This document shows, one piece after another, positions 36,191-45,128 of a DNA stretch of 64,000 nt; the first letter of the stretch is position 1, and every line of letters begins with the position of its first letter. This stretch comes from Actinoalloteichus caeruleus DSM 43889 (lineage in GTDB: Bacteria > Actinomycetota > Actinomycetes > Mycobacteriales > Pseudonocardiaceae), in the NCBI RefSeq assembly GCF_000429185.2, contig NZ_AUBJ02000001.1:806001-870000 (forward strand), read 5' to 3'. The position numbers and the translations under genes were made by a program. Under the pieces are notes generated by a model. It was given only the letters and a program-made list of their open reading frames with translations. It did not search any database and was not told the origin of the DNA.

Positions 36191-36421
36191 TCAGGCCGCC
36201 TCGCACACGTAGACGTGCACCACCCGACCGTCGGAGTAGATGAAGTACCCGGCGTACCGGCAGCTCTGCGCCACCATGTCCGCCTCCGCCTCGTCCACCA
36301 GGACGACCTTCGTGCCCGCCGTGGCCGGCGCGGCCGAGGCCATCGCGGGCGCCTGCACCGCCAGCATTCCTCCCAGCGCCAGCACGCCGGCGACCACCGC
36401 GGTACGCAGTCGACGAATCAT
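36191..36421 (-). CDS. Small secreted protein with two cysteines, unknown
   Basis: A 76-residue precursor with a clear Sec signal peptide (MIRRLRT, hydrophobic core, likely cut near AMASA-AP) and a mature part of about 45 residues. The mature part is an acidic helix-like segment (VLVDEAEADMVAQSC) followed by a Tyr/Val-rich strand (AGYFIYSDGRVVHVYVCEAA). The two cysteines could form a disulfide. The ribosome-binding site is ideal (GAGGGGG, five bases). I do not recognise a family. It is monocistronic, with inverted repeats in its upstream region. Confidence 0.72.
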   Translation of the reverse strand: MIRRLRTAVVAGVLALGGMLAVQAPAMASAAPATAGTKVVLVDEAEADMVAQSCRYAGYFIYSDGRVVHVYVCEAA

Positions 36422-36463
36422 GGAAACCCCCTCGTGTCGCTCCCGGGCCGGCGGTTCCCACCG

Positions 36464-36523
36464 TCAGGGCCGCGTGGGTGGCACCGGACCAGGTCGTTGG
36501 TGCCCTGACATCCCTGACGTTAG
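36464..36523 (-). promoter_or_regulatory. Nested inverted repeats upstream of the small secreted-protein gene
   Basis: TCAGGGC (36464) pairs with GCCCTGA (36502), and within it GGCACC (36480) pairs with GGTGCC (36499). A further TCAGGG copy lies on the minus strand at about 36512. This could be a leader structure or operator; no clean -10/-35 pair was found. Confidence 0.35.
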
Positions 36524-36798
36524 GAGTCCCGGCGCCCCGTGGAGTCTCACGTGCGTCTCACCCCGTTCCGCTGGAACCCGGCACGCCGGCGGGGCCGCCG
36601 GTGTGCCGGTCGTGGTGGGACGCCGTTGACCAGATCGGCCGGTGACTGCTACCCACGGTGTGGGTCGCGTCGCGGCGGGCGATCACCCGGGACGGAGTGG
36701 GGCACCTCGGCGTCGGCCACGGCGACCGGTGGTCGGCCGCCCGCCCCGGTACGACCACCCGGTGCGGGCACCGGGGAACGGGAAGGACCGGGACACGT
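36524..36798. other. Gap before the D-aminoacylase gene
   Basis: Part of the roughly 380-base divergent space between the small secreted-protein gene and the D-aminoacylase gene. Nothing beyond the inverted repeats noted separately, and no clear ribosome-binding site before the ATG at 36799 apart from GGAAGGACCGGGA. Confidence 0.5.
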
Positions 36799-38415
36799 AT
36801 GGAACTGGCCATCAGGGGCGCGCTGGTCCTCGACGGAACGGGAGCACCGGGCACGCGTGCGGACGTGCTCGTCCGCGACGGCCGCATCGTCGACATCGGA
36901 CCACCGGGCCGGCTGACCGCATGCCGCCAGCTCGACGTCGACGGTCTGGTCCTGGCCCCGGGCTTCATCGACATGCACTCCCACTCCGACCTGCGCGTCC
37001 TCGCCGAGCCCGACCACCTGGCCAAGGTGTCGCAGGGCGTGACCCTGGAGGTCCTCGGGCAGGACGGCCTGTCCTACGCCCCGGTGGACGCCGAGGCCCT
37101 GGACGCGCTGCGGGTCCAGCTCGCCGGGTGGAACGGTGATCCGGCCGGTTTCGCCTGGACCTGGCGGTCGGTGGGTGAGTACCTGGACCGCCTCGACCGC
37201 GGTGTCGCCACCAACGTCGCCTACCTGGTCCCGCAGGGCACGTTGCGGATGCTGTGCGTGGGCCACGACGACCGGCCCGCCAGCCCCGCCGAGATCCACG
37301 ACATGCGGCGGCTGCTCGACACCGCGCTGAGCGAGGGCGCCGTCGGGATGTCCTCCGGGCTCACCTACCCGCCCGGCATGTTCGCCAGCACCGACGAACT
37401 GGTCGCGCTCTGCGAGGTCGTCACCGGCCACGGCGGCTACTACGCCCCCCACCACCGCGGTTACGGTGCCGGGGCACTGGAGGCCTACGCGGAGGTGGTC
37501 GACATCGGAGCACGGGCCGGGTGCGCCGTGCACCTGACCCACGCGACGATGAACTTCGAGGTCAACCGGGGCCGCGCGGGGGAACTCCTGGCCCTGGTCG
37601 ACCGGGCCCTCGCCTCGGGCCTCGACGTCAGCCTCGACACCTACCCGTACCGGGCCGGCAGCACCTCCCTGCACGCCCTGCTCCCCAGCTGGGCCGCGGC
37701 CGGCGGCGTGCACGCCATCCCGCACCTCCTCCGTGACGTCGAGCGGCGTGCCGCCGTCCTCCACGCGCTGGAGGTCGAGGGGTCCGACGGCTGCCATGGC
37801 GTCCCGGTCGACTGGGACACCATCGAGATCAACGGCGTCGCCGACACCGCCGCCCACGGTCACCTGGTGGGGCACACCGTCGCGGCCTCGGCGCGCGGGC
37901 TCGGTCGCCCCGCCGGTGAGCTGTACCTGGACGTCCTGCTCGCCGACCGACTGGGCACGACCTGCCTGATGCACGTCGGGCACGAGGACAACGTCCGGGA
38001 GATCATGCGCCACCCGAGGCACACGGTGGGCAGCGACGGCATCCTCGTGGGCGCGAGACCCCATCCGCGCGCCTGGGGCACGTTCCCCCGCCTGCTGGGC
38101 CGCTACGTCCGGGAATGGGGGGTGCTCGGGCTGGCGGAGTGCGTGGCCCGCATGACCGGCCGCGCCGCCGACCGGATCGGACTGCGCGACCGGGGCCGCA
38201 TCCGGCGGGGGAACGCCGCGGACCTCGTGCTCTTCGACCCCCGCACCGTGCTCGACGCGGCGACGTTCGCCCAACCCCGCACGCCGGCCGTGGGAATCCC
38301 CTGGGTGCTGGTCAACGGGGTCCCGGTCATCGCGGACGGCCGGCGCACCGACGCGCTCCCCGGCCGCGCCCTGCGGCGCGAGGGTGCTCTCGTGGTCGCG
38401 CGCGGGGGCAGCTGA
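36799..38415 (+). CDS. D-aminoacylase / N-acyl-D-amino-acid amidohydrolase
   Basis: A 538-residue metal-dependent amidohydrolase of the D-aminoacylase group. The metal site starts at GFIDMHSHSDL (H60, H62). TLEVLGQDGLSYAPV follows, with a likely metal-bridging Glu. GMSSGLTYPPGMFAS, the GHEDNVREIMRHPRHTVGSDGI segment and the C-terminal RKG-like RRGNAADLVLFDP complete the pattern. These enzymes hydrolyse N-acyl-D-amino acids (or release D-amino acids from dipeptides) in the cytoplasm. No signal peptide. Monocistronic; possibly linked to peptidoglycan or D-amino-acid salvage, by family only. Confidence 0.87.
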   Translation: MELAIRGALVLDGTGAPGTRADVLVRDGRIVDIGPPGRLTACRQLDVDGLVLAPGFIDMHSHSDLRVLAEPDHLAKVSQGVTLEVLGQDGLSYAPVDAEALDALRVQLAGWNGDPAGFAWTWRSVGEYLDRLDRGVATNVAYLVPQGTLRMLCVGHDDRPASPAEIHDMRRLLDTALSEGAVGMSSGLTYPPGMFASTDELVALCEVVTGHGGYYAPHHRGYGAGALEAYAEVVDIGARAGCAVHLTHATMNFEVNRGRAGELLALVDRALASGLDVSLDTYPYRAGSTSLHALLPSWAAAGGVHAIPHLLRDVERRAAVLHALEVEGSDGCHGVPVDWDTIEINGVADTAAHGHLVGHTVAASARGLGRPAGELYLDVLLADRLGTTCLMHVGHEDNVREIMRHPRHTVGSDGILVGARPHPRAWGTFPRLLGRYVREWGVLGLAECVARMTGRAADRIGLRDRGRIRRGNAADLVLFDPRTVLDAATFAQPRTPAVGIPWVLVNGVPVIADGRRTDALPGRALRREGALVVARGGS

Positions 38416-38890
38416 ACCGCCCCGATGCCCTGCCGGCACGGGTGCCGTGTCCGAGCCGACCCCCGGGGTGGGAGACCCGTCGGGTGGGGGACCGTCGGGT
38501 GCGGGCGGACGGGCGCGGGGTGCGCCGCCACGAGGGACGGGTGCCAGAGCGCGGGGAACGTGGCAGGGAACCCACCACCCCGTACCCGAGCGGGCGTCGT
38601 CACGGGCGGGCGTCGGGGACGGCGCGACGGCGGAGTACCAGGCCCACCCCGGCGCTCCACCAGGAGGAGGCGGGCCCGCCGACACCGAACGGCCCAGTCC
38701 GACAAGATGTCCGGTCGATTGCGCCGAAATGGTCTATACCACATCCTCGGTGCCCGTGCAGACTGGGTGGACCCGAGGCGGCGACCGCCGCCCGGCGAGG
38801 TGACACCAGGCCGTCCACCACCCGACCCATGACCACGGTCCGATCCGCGTACCGCTCACACCCGGCGCGACGACCAGGGAGGGGCGCACG
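38416..38890. other. Intergenic region containing a dre-like site
   Basis: About 475 bases with no gene I can support. The important element is the DasR-like palindrome at 38728-38743. The rest is GC-rich with scattered short repeats. Confidence 0.6.
38728..38743. promoter_or_regulatory. DasR-like dre site
   Basis: AATGGTCTATACCACA matches the DasR responsive element consensus ACTGGTCTAGACCACT at 13 of 16 positions. The core TGGTCTATACCA is palindromic except at its centre. It lies about 150 bases before the lactonase gene and upstream of the das-like transporter and hexosaminidase. DasR is the GlcNAc-phosphate-responsive GntR regulator of actinomycetes. Confidence 0.65.
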
Positions 38891-40090
38891 ATGTCCGCCG
38901 AAACCAACCGACGACGGTTCCTGCTGACGACGAGTGCCGCGGTCGGCGCGGCCCTCCTGCCCATCCACCACGGCGCGGCGGGAGCGGCAGCGGGAGCGTC
39001 CGCCCCGGCGGGCACCGGTGCCGACCCGACGCTGACCCCGGTCTACCTGGGAGGATTCTCCTGGACCCACCCGCCCGGCGGCGACCTGGAGATCTCCGGG
39101 TACGACCAGGGAACCGGTGAGCTGGCGCGGAGTTCCACCGTCGGCGGGGTCCCCGACCCCTCGTTCCTGGCCTTCTCCCCGAGCGGGCGTTTCCTCTACG
39201 CCACCAACGAACTCGTCCCCGAGGGCCGGGTCACCGCCCTGAGCCTGGCCAACCCACACCGGCCCACCGTGCTGAACTCCGAACCCACCCACGGCGCGGG
39301 ACCCACCCACCTCAGCGTGACCTCGGACGGCCGGTTCCTGCTGACCGCCAACTACACCGACGGCTCCGTGGTGGTGCACCCGCTGGGAGCCGACGGGCGG
39401 CTCCGCCCGGCCACCCACCTCGTCCGCCACCCCGGCGGAACCCGAGACCCGCACGCCCACCAGATCCTCCCGGACCCCAGCGGCCGCTGGGTACTCGCGG
39501 TCGACCTCGGCGCCGACGCCGTGTTCGTCTACACCCTCGACGCCCGGGCGGGGCGACTGCGCGCGCACCAGCGGTGCGACCTGCCGCCGGGGACCGGGCC
39601 CCGTCACCTGGCCTTCCACCCCGACGGGCGACGCGCCTACCTGCTCGGCGAACTGGACTCGACGGTCACCGTGCTCGGGTGGGACGCCACCACCGGACGC
39701 ATCACCCCTGGGGGGACGACCAGCACCCGGCACCCCACCGCGTCGGGCGACAACTTCCCGGCCGAGATCGCGGTGTCCGAGGACGGGCGGTTCGTCTACG
39801 CCTCCAACCGGGGAGACGACGACATCGCGGTGTTCGCCACCTCCACCCACGACACCCCCGGGCGCCATGCCCCCTCGCACGAGTCGCTGGCACTGCTCGA
39901 CAACACCCCCACCGGCGGAGCCTGGCCACGGCACTTCGCCCTCGACCCGGGCGAGCGCGCCCTCTACGTGGCCAACCAGGACTCGGGGACCGTCACCAGG
40001 CTCACCCGGGACGCCAGGACCGGGTTGTTGACCCACGGCACGCCAGCGCTGGCCGTCCCCGGAGTCTGCTTCCTCGCCTTCCACCCCTGA
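38891..40090 (+). CDS. Tat-exported lactonase-family beta-propeller
   Basis: A 399-residue protein with a twin-arginine signal (NRRRFLLTT, then a hydrophobic stretch and Ala-rich cut region) and a seven-bladed propeller of the 6-phosphogluconolactonase/YbhE type. Repeats include FLAFSPSGRFLYATNEL, HLSVTSDGRFLLTANYTDGSVVVHPL, HAHQILPDPSGRWVLAVDLGADAV and EIAVSEDGRFVYASNRGDDDIAVF; the DPHAHQ segment is typical of the active-site face. Export suggests a role on extracellular sugars or lactones. ATG after GGGAGGGG. It is the first gene after the dre site and may be co-regulated with the das-like genes 241 bp downstream. Confidence 0.85.
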   Translation: MSAETNRRRFLLTTSAAVGAALLPIHHGAAGAAAGASAPAGTGADPTLTPVYLGGFSWTHPPGGDLEISGYDQGTGELARSSTVGGVPDPSFLAFSPSGRFLYATNELVPEGRVTALSLANPHRPTVLNSEPTHGAGPTHLSVTSDGRFLLTANYTDGSVVVHPLGADGRLRPATHLVRHPGGTRDPHAHQILPDPSGRWVLAVDLGADAVFVYTLDARAGRLRAHQRCDLPPGTGPRHLAFHPDGRRAYLLGELDSTVTVLGWDATTGRITPGGTTSTRHPTASGDNFPAEIAVSEDGRFVYASNRGDDDIAVFATSTHDTPGRHAPSHESLALLDNTPTGGAWPRHFALDPGERALYVANQDSGTVTRLTRDARTGLLTHGTPALAVPGVCFLAFHP

Positions 40091-40331
40091 CCCCGCCCAC
40101 ACGCGGCCGAGCCCACGAACCCGGAGCGCGCGGCCCAGTAACGGGTCCACGGGTCGTGGCCGTCCCAGCCCACCGCCCCCGGCCCCGCTCCCGGCGAGGC
40201 CCGTCCACCCGCACCCGCGCGAGGCGTCCCGCGTCCGTCCGCGTCACCGGAGCACCAGGGGGCCCACGGCTGGAGAACGGAGCCCACCCCGGCACCCAGC
40301 GCACCACCGAGTCGACTCCGACGGAGGACCC

Positions 40332-41624
40332 ATGCCACGGAGAACACCCGCCCCGGCCGCCACGCTGTCCCTGCTGGTGCTGGCACTCGCCGCCTGCGGG
40401 CCACCCCAGGTCACCAGCGGCCTCGCGGAGGAGGACGACCTCACCGGCACCCTGCGGGTCTGGCTGTTCGACGAGGCCGACCGCGGCCCCAAGGAAGAGG
40501 TGGTGAACCGCGCGGTGGCCGAGTTCGAGGCGCAGTACGAGGATGTCGAGGTCGACGTCAGCTACCTCCAGGTCGACGCCAGGTCCGAGCGCTTCACGGG
40601 CGCCTTCAACGACCCCGCCAGCGCCCCGGACGTCGCCGAGTTCGGCAACACCGATCTCGCCGCCTACGTCGAGGCGAACGGGTTCGCCGACCTCACCGAG
40701 GCGTTGGCCACGTGGCCGGAGGCGCAGGACCTCCTCCCCTCCGTGCTGGACACGGCCACCGTCGACGGCCGGGTCTACGGCCTGCCCTGGTACACGGGGG
40801 CGCGGGCCCTGTACTACCGGACGGACGTCTTCGACGAGCTCGGCCTGGCACCGCCCCGCACCCTCACCGAGCTGCGCGACACCGCCAGGAGGATCAGGGC
40901 GGCCCGCCCCGAGCTGTACGGGATCGCGGTGGGCGGCAACTACCACTACGCCCTGATGCCGTTCCTCTGGGCCGCCGGCGGGGGCCTCGCCGAACAGCGG
41001 GACGGGACGTGGCGGGCCACCGTGGACAGCCCCGAATCCCGGGCGGGCGTGGACCTGTTCTCCTCCCTCCTCGCGCCCGACATCTGCCCGCCCGAGCAGT
41101 GCGCCATGCTCACGGGAACCCAGAGCGTGCAGGTCTTCGCCTCCGGTGCCGCGGCGATGACCATCGGCGGTGACTTCAACCGCGCGGCGGTCGACGCGGG
41201 CGAGGCGGCCGGTCGGTACGCGGTCGTCCCCCTGCCGGGCACCGAACCGGGCACCATCGCGCCGGCGTTCGCCGGCGGCAACCTCCTCGGGGTGCTCGGC
41301 TCCTCCCGCCGGTCCACCCTCGCCCGCGAGTTCGTCCAGCTCCTCGGCGGCAAGGAGTACCAGCGGGAGATGTACGCCGCCATGGGGAACCTGCCCACCT
41401 TCGCCGACCTGCAACGTGACCTCGCCGACGAGGACCCCGCCGTGCGACCGTTCGTGGAGACCCTGCGCGCCGGAACCCGTTTCGTGCCCCCCACCCCGGC
41501 CTGGGCGCGCATCGACGCGCAGGCGGTGCTGCCGACCATGGTGCAGCGCGTGGCCACCGGGGAGTCCGTGGACAGCGCGACGGCCGACGCCGCCGACGCC
41601 ATGAACGTCGCCTTCGGGAGCTGA
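40332..41624 (+). CDS. Sugar ABC transporter binding lipoprotein (DasA-like)
   Basis: A 430-residue family-1 solute-binding protein. The lipobox LALAAC puts the lipidated Cys at position 22. The fold follows the maltose-binding type: GTLRVWLFDEADRGPKEEVVNRAVAEFEAQY, PDVAEFGNTDLAAYVEANGF, YGLPWYTGARALYYRTDVFDELGL and FAGGNLLGVLGSSRR. The gene order (binding protein, two permeases, GH20) is that of dasABC plus dasD, which import and process chitobiose in Streptomyces, so N,N'-diacetylchitobiose or GlcNAc oligomers are the likely ligand. Ribosome-binding site GGAGG. No ATPase gene is present; such systems share MsiK. Confidence 0.87.
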   Translation: MPRRTPAPAATLSLLVLALAACGPPQVTSGLAEEDDLTGTLRVWLFDEADRGPKEEVVNRAVAEFEAQYEDVEVDVSYLQVDARSERFTGAFNDPASAPDVAEFGNTDLAAYVEANGFADLTEALATWPEAQDLLPSVLDTATVDGRVYGLPWYTGARALYYRTDVFDELGLAPPRTLTELRDTARRIRAARPELYGIAVGGNYHYALMPFLWAAGGGLAEQRDGTWRATVDSPESRAGVDLFSSLLAPDICPPEQCAMLTGTQSVQVFASGAAAMTIGGDFNRAAVDAGEAAGRYAVVPLPGTEPGTIAPAFAGGNLLGVLGSSRRSTLAREFVQLLGGKEYQREMYAAMGNLPTFADLQRDLADEDPAVRPFVETLRAGTRFVPPTPAWARIDAQAVLPTMVQRVATGESVDSATADAADAMNVAFGS

Positions 41625-41626
41625 CC

Positions 41627-42598
41627 ATGCGGGTCCCGGCCACGACCACCGCTCCCGGCGACGCCCGTCCCCCAGGCGGTGGCGCACCACGACGCCGCCG
41701 GCACCGGTCCTCCGACCTCAGGATCGCCCTGCTCTACCTGGCCCCCGCCGGGCTCGTGCTCGCCGCGATGCTGGCCTACCCCCTGTACCAACTCGGGGTC
41801 ATCTCGCTGTTCGACTACGGGCAGGCCCAGGCCAGCGGGGGAGCCCCGCTGGACTTCGTGGGCCTGGACAACTACGCGCGGCTGCTCGGGGAGCCCCGTT
41901 TCTGGACCGTCCTCGTCCAGACCTGCGTCTTCGCCGCCGTGTGCGTGGTGGGCAGCCTCGCCGTCGGTATCGGGCTCGCCGTGCTCGCCAGCCGGGTCCG
42001 GGTCGTCCCCAGGATGGCGCTGTTCCTCGCCGCCCTCGGCGCATGGGCGACGCCGGCCGTCGCGGGGTCCACGGTGTGGCTCTTCCTGTTCGACCAGGAC
42101 TTCGGCCTGGTGAACGAGGTGCTCGCGGGGATCGGCCTCGCGGGCATGGAGAACTTCTCCTGGACCTACGACCGCTACGTGGCCTTCGGGCTCGTCGCCG
42201 CGCAGGTCGTCTGGTGTTCGTTCCCGTTCGTCATGATCACCGTCTACGCCGGGATCCGGTCCATCCCGGCTGACGTCCTCGAGGCGGCCGCGCTGGACGG
42301 CGCCAGTCCGTGGCGGACCCTGCGCGGTGTCATCATCCCCATGCTGCGCGGCCTGCTGGTGGTGGCCACCATCCAGTCGATCATCTGGGACTTCAAGGTC
42401 TTCACCCAGATCTACGTGATGACCAACGGCGGCGGGGTCGCCGGTCGCAACCTGGTGCTCAACGTCTACGCCTACCAGGAGGCGTTCGCCGCGTCGAACT
42501 ACGGTCTGGGCGCCGCGATCGGCGTGGTCATGACCGGCATCCTGCTACTGATCACCCTGGGCTACCTGCGGGCCCAGCGGGGGACGGAGGAGTCATGA
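41627..42598 (+). CDS. Sugar ABC transporter permease (MalF/DasB-like)
   Basis: A 323-residue permease with six predicted helices. After a basic/Pro-rich N-terminus of about 30 residues, the first helix is LRIALLYLAPAGLVLAAMLA. The cytoplasmic EAA loop is VLEAAALDGASPWRTLRGVIIPML (about residues 217-240). It begins two bases after the DasA-like stop and overlaps the next permease (ATGA). Confidence 0.88.
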   Translation: MRVPATTTAPGDARPPGGGAPRRRRHRSSDLRIALLYLAPAGLVLAAMLAYPLYQLGVISLFDYGQAQASGGAPLDFVGLDNYARLLGEPRFWTVLVQTCVFAAVCVVGSLAVGIGLAVLASRVRVVPRMALFLAALGAWATPAVAGSTVWLFLFDQDFGLVNEVLAGIGLAGMENFSWTYDRYVAFGLVAAQVVWCSFPFVMITVYAGIRSIPADVLEAAALDGASPWRTLRGVIIPMLRGLLVVATIQSIIWDFKVFTQIYVMTNGGGVAGRNLVLNVYAYQEAFAASNYGLGAAIGVVMTGILLLITLGYLRAQRGTEES

Positions 42599-43476
42599 GC
42601 ACCGCGGCCCCCGGGCACCGCCGGAGACGTCTCCTCGCCCGTCCGGGGCGGACCCTGGCCGAGGTCCTCACCCTGCTCATCGCCCTCGTCGTCGCCTTCC
42701 CCCTGTACTGGATGGTGTTGTCGGCGGTCAAACACCCGGGGGAGATCCAGAGCAGCGCACCCCGCCCGTGGACCACCGCCCCCACCTGGGACAACTTCCG
42801 CCGGGTCCTCCAGGTCGAGGGCCTGGGCGGGTACCTCCTGAACAGCGTGGTCGTCGCCCTGGCCGTCGTGGTGCTCTCGCTGTTCCTGTCGTTCCTGGCC
42901 GCCGTCGCCCTCACCCGGTTCCGCTTCCGGGGCCGCACCGTGCTCGCCGTGATGCTGCTGGTGGCCCAGATGGTGCCGGTCGAGGCGCTGACGATCCCGC
43001 TGTTCTTCCTCATGCGCTCGGTCGGGGGCGTGGTACCGCAGCTGGGCCTGAACCACCTCGGCTCGCTCGTGCTGGTGCACCTGGCGTTCAGCCTGCCGTT
43101 CGCGATCTGGATGTTGCGGGGATTCGTCGCCGCGGTGCCGAGGGAACTGGAGGAAGCGGCCACCCTCGACGGGGCCAGCCGGTTCCGCTTCACGTGGCAG
43201 GTGCTCTTCCCGCTGGTCGCACCCGGCCTCGTCGCGATGAGCGTCCTGTCGTTCATCCACGCCTGGAACGACTTCCTCTTCGCCAGGACCTTCATCATCT
43301 CCGCCACGGAGAACCAGACCCTGCCGATGGCCATCCTGGTGTTCTTCTCCCCGGAGGGCAACGACTGGGGAGCGATCATGGCGGGTTCGACGCTGCTCAC
43401 CATTCCCGTCCTGGTCTTCTTCGTCCTCGTGCAACGCCATCTGGTGTCGGGGCTCGCCGGCGCCGTGAAGGGGTGA
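42595..43476 (+). CDS. Sugar ABC transporter permease (MalG/DasC-like)
   Basis: A 293-residue permease with six helices and the EAA loop ELEEAATLDGASRFRFTWQVLFPLVAPGL. The first helix is LAEVLTLLIALVVAFPLYWMVL, typical of MalG. It completes the membrane channel with the preceding permease. It starts within the upstream stop, and its own stop overlaps the GTG of the hexosaminidase gene, so all four genes are coupled. Confidence 0.89.
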   Translation: MSTAAPGHRRRRLLARPGRTLAEVLTLLIALVVAFPLYWMVLSAVKHPGEIQSSAPRPWTTAPTWDNFRRVLQVEGLGGYLLNSVVVALAVVVLSLFLSFLAAVALTRFRFRGRTVLAVMLLVAQMVPVEALTIPLFFLMRSVGGVVPQLGLNHLGSLVLVHLAFSLPFAIWMLRGFVAAVPRELEEAATLDGASRFRFTWQVLFPLVAPGLVAMSVLSFIHAWNDFLFARTFIISATENQTLPMAILVFFSPEGNDWGAIMAGSTLLTIPVLVFFVLVQRHLVSGLAGAVKG

Positions 43477-45065
43477 TCACGTTGTCCTTCGACGGTCTGC
43501 TGCCGCGTCCGGTGTCGGCGGTACCGACACCCGGCCGGTTCACCCTCGACACCTCCACCGCCCTGGTGGGGGACCGCGCCACCGCCGACACCGTGCGGTG
43601 GTTGCGGCGCCGACTCGGCGCGGCCACCGGGTTGCCGCTGAACTCCACCGGGAACGGCGGCTCGATCCGGTTCACCCTCGACCGGACGGTTCCCGGGCCC
43701 GCCGGCTACCGGATCGAACTCACCGAACGGCTCGTGACCGTCGCGGCCACCGACCCCGCCGGCGCCCACCACGCGGCGCAGACCCTGCGGCAGCTGCTCG
43801 GGCCCGCCGCCTTCCGCGCCGCGCCCACCGGTCCCCGCCACTGGTCGCTGCCCTGCGGCCGGATCGTGGACCGGCCCCGCTTCGGGTGGCGGGGATGTCT
43901 GCTCGACGTGGCCCGGCATTTCCTGCCCACCAGGGAGGTGCTCCGGTTCGTCGACCTGGCGGCCGCGCACAAGCTCAACGTCCTGCACCTGCACCTGACC
44001 GACGACCAGGGGTGGCGGTTGGAGGTTCCGCGCTACCCCCGGCTGACCGAGGTGGGTGGGTGGCGGCGGCGCTCCATGGTGGGACGCGGCACCCCGGACG
44101 CCTTCGACGACCGGCCGCACGGCGGTCACTACACCACCACCGACCTCCGGGAGATCGTCGCCTACGCGGCCGAACAGCACGTCATGGTCGTCCCCGAGGT
44201 CGACGTGCCGGGCCACAGCCAGGCCGCGATCGCGGCCTACCCCGAACTGGGCAACGAACAGAGCCGCCTGCTGGACGTGTGGCCGTCGTGGGGGGTCAAT
44301 TCCAACATCCTCAACGCCTCCGACCACACGGTCGCGTTCTTCCGGGACGTCTTCGACCACGTGATGGAGGTGTTCCCCTCTCCCGTGGTGTGCCTGGGCG
44401 GGGACGAGGTGCCCACCGAGCAGTGGGACTACAGCCCGCTGGCCCGGCGCAGGGCGGCGGAACTCGGGCTCGCCCGGCCGGCCGACCTGCACGGGTGGTT
44501 CGTACGGCGGATGGTGGACCACCTGCACGACCGGGGACGGCGGGCACTCGGTTGGGACGAGATCCTGGACGGCCCCGACCTGCCCGCCGAGGCGGTGATC
44601 GGGTGCTGGCGGGGCGTCGAGACGGGCCACCGGGCGGCGGCGGCCGGGCATGACGTCCTGCTCTGCCCCGAACAGCACGTCTACCTCGACCACCGCCAGT
44701 CCGAACACCCCGACGAGCCCGTCCCGGTCGGCTTCCTGCGGACCCTGGCCGACGTCTACCGCTACGAACCGGTTCCACCGGGGACGCCGGACGCGGTGGC
44801 CGCGCGGGTGCTCGGAGCACAGGCCCAACTGTGGAGCGAGCACCTCGACTCGCCGCGCCGGGTCGACTACGCCGCTTTCCCCCGGCTCGCGGCCTTCGCC
44901 GAGGTCGTGTGGAGCCCCCGTGAGGCCCGCGAACCCGACGGGTTCGAACGGCGGCTCGCCGCGCACCACCTGCCCCGGCTCGACGCCCTGGGGGTGGAGT
45001 ACCGGCCACTCACCGGGCCGCGTCCCTGGCAGACCCGGCCTGGCGTCGCCGGTCGGCCCCGCTGA
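43473..45065 (+). CDS. GH20 beta-N-acetylhexosaminidase (DasD-like)
   Basis: A 530-residue glycoside hydrolase family 20 enzyme. The N-terminal GH20b domain (residues 1-130) is followed by the TIM barrel with FGWRGCLLDVARHFLPTREV, HLHLTDDQGWRLEVPRYP, VVPEVDVPGHSQAAIAAYPEL and the catalytic Asp-Glu pair in CLGGDEVPTEQW (D311-E312). It removes GlcNAc from the non-reducing end by substrate-assisted catalysis. No signal peptide is visible, so it probably hydrolyses imported chitobiose in the cytoplasm. GTG start inside the permease stop (GTGA). A 13-bp hairpin follows. Confidence 0.9.
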   Translation: MITLSFDGLLPRPVSAVPTPGRFTLDTSTALVGDRATADTVRWLRRRLGAATGLPLNSTGNGGSIRFTLDRTVPGPAGYRIELTERLVTVAATDPAGAHHAAQTLRQLLGPAAFRAAPTGPRHWSLPCGRIVDRPRFGWRGCLLDVARHFLPTREVLRFVDLAAAHKLNVLHLHLTDDQGWRLEVPRYPRLTEVGGWRRRSMVGRGTPDAFDDRPHGGHYTTTDLREIVAYAAEQHVMVVPEVDVPGHSQAAIAAYPELGNEQSRLLDVWPSWGVNSNILNASDHTVAFFRDVFDHVMEVFPSPVVCLGGDEVPTEQWDYSPLARRRAAELGLARPADLHGWFVRRMVDHLHDRGRRALGWDEILDGPDLPAEAVIGCWRGVETGHRAAAAGHDVLLCPEQHVYLDHRQSEHPDEPVPVGFLRTLADVYRYEPVPPGTPDAVAARVLGAQAQLWSEHLDSPRRVDYAAFPRLAAFAEVVWSPREAREPDGFERRLAAHHLPRLDALGVEYRPLTGPRPWQTRPGVAGRPR

Positions 45066-45074
45066 GCCGGAACG

Positions 45075-45116
45075 ACCGGCGCCCACGGTCCCGACCGGGC
45101 GGGCGTGGGCGCCGGT
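45075..45116. terminator. Bidirectional terminator after the das-like operon
   Basis: A perfect 13-bp stem (ACCGGCGCCCACG and complement) with a 16-nt loop lies between the convergent hexosaminidase and cyclophilin genes. Confidence 0.75.
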
Positions 45117-45128
45117 GGGGCGACCGGC

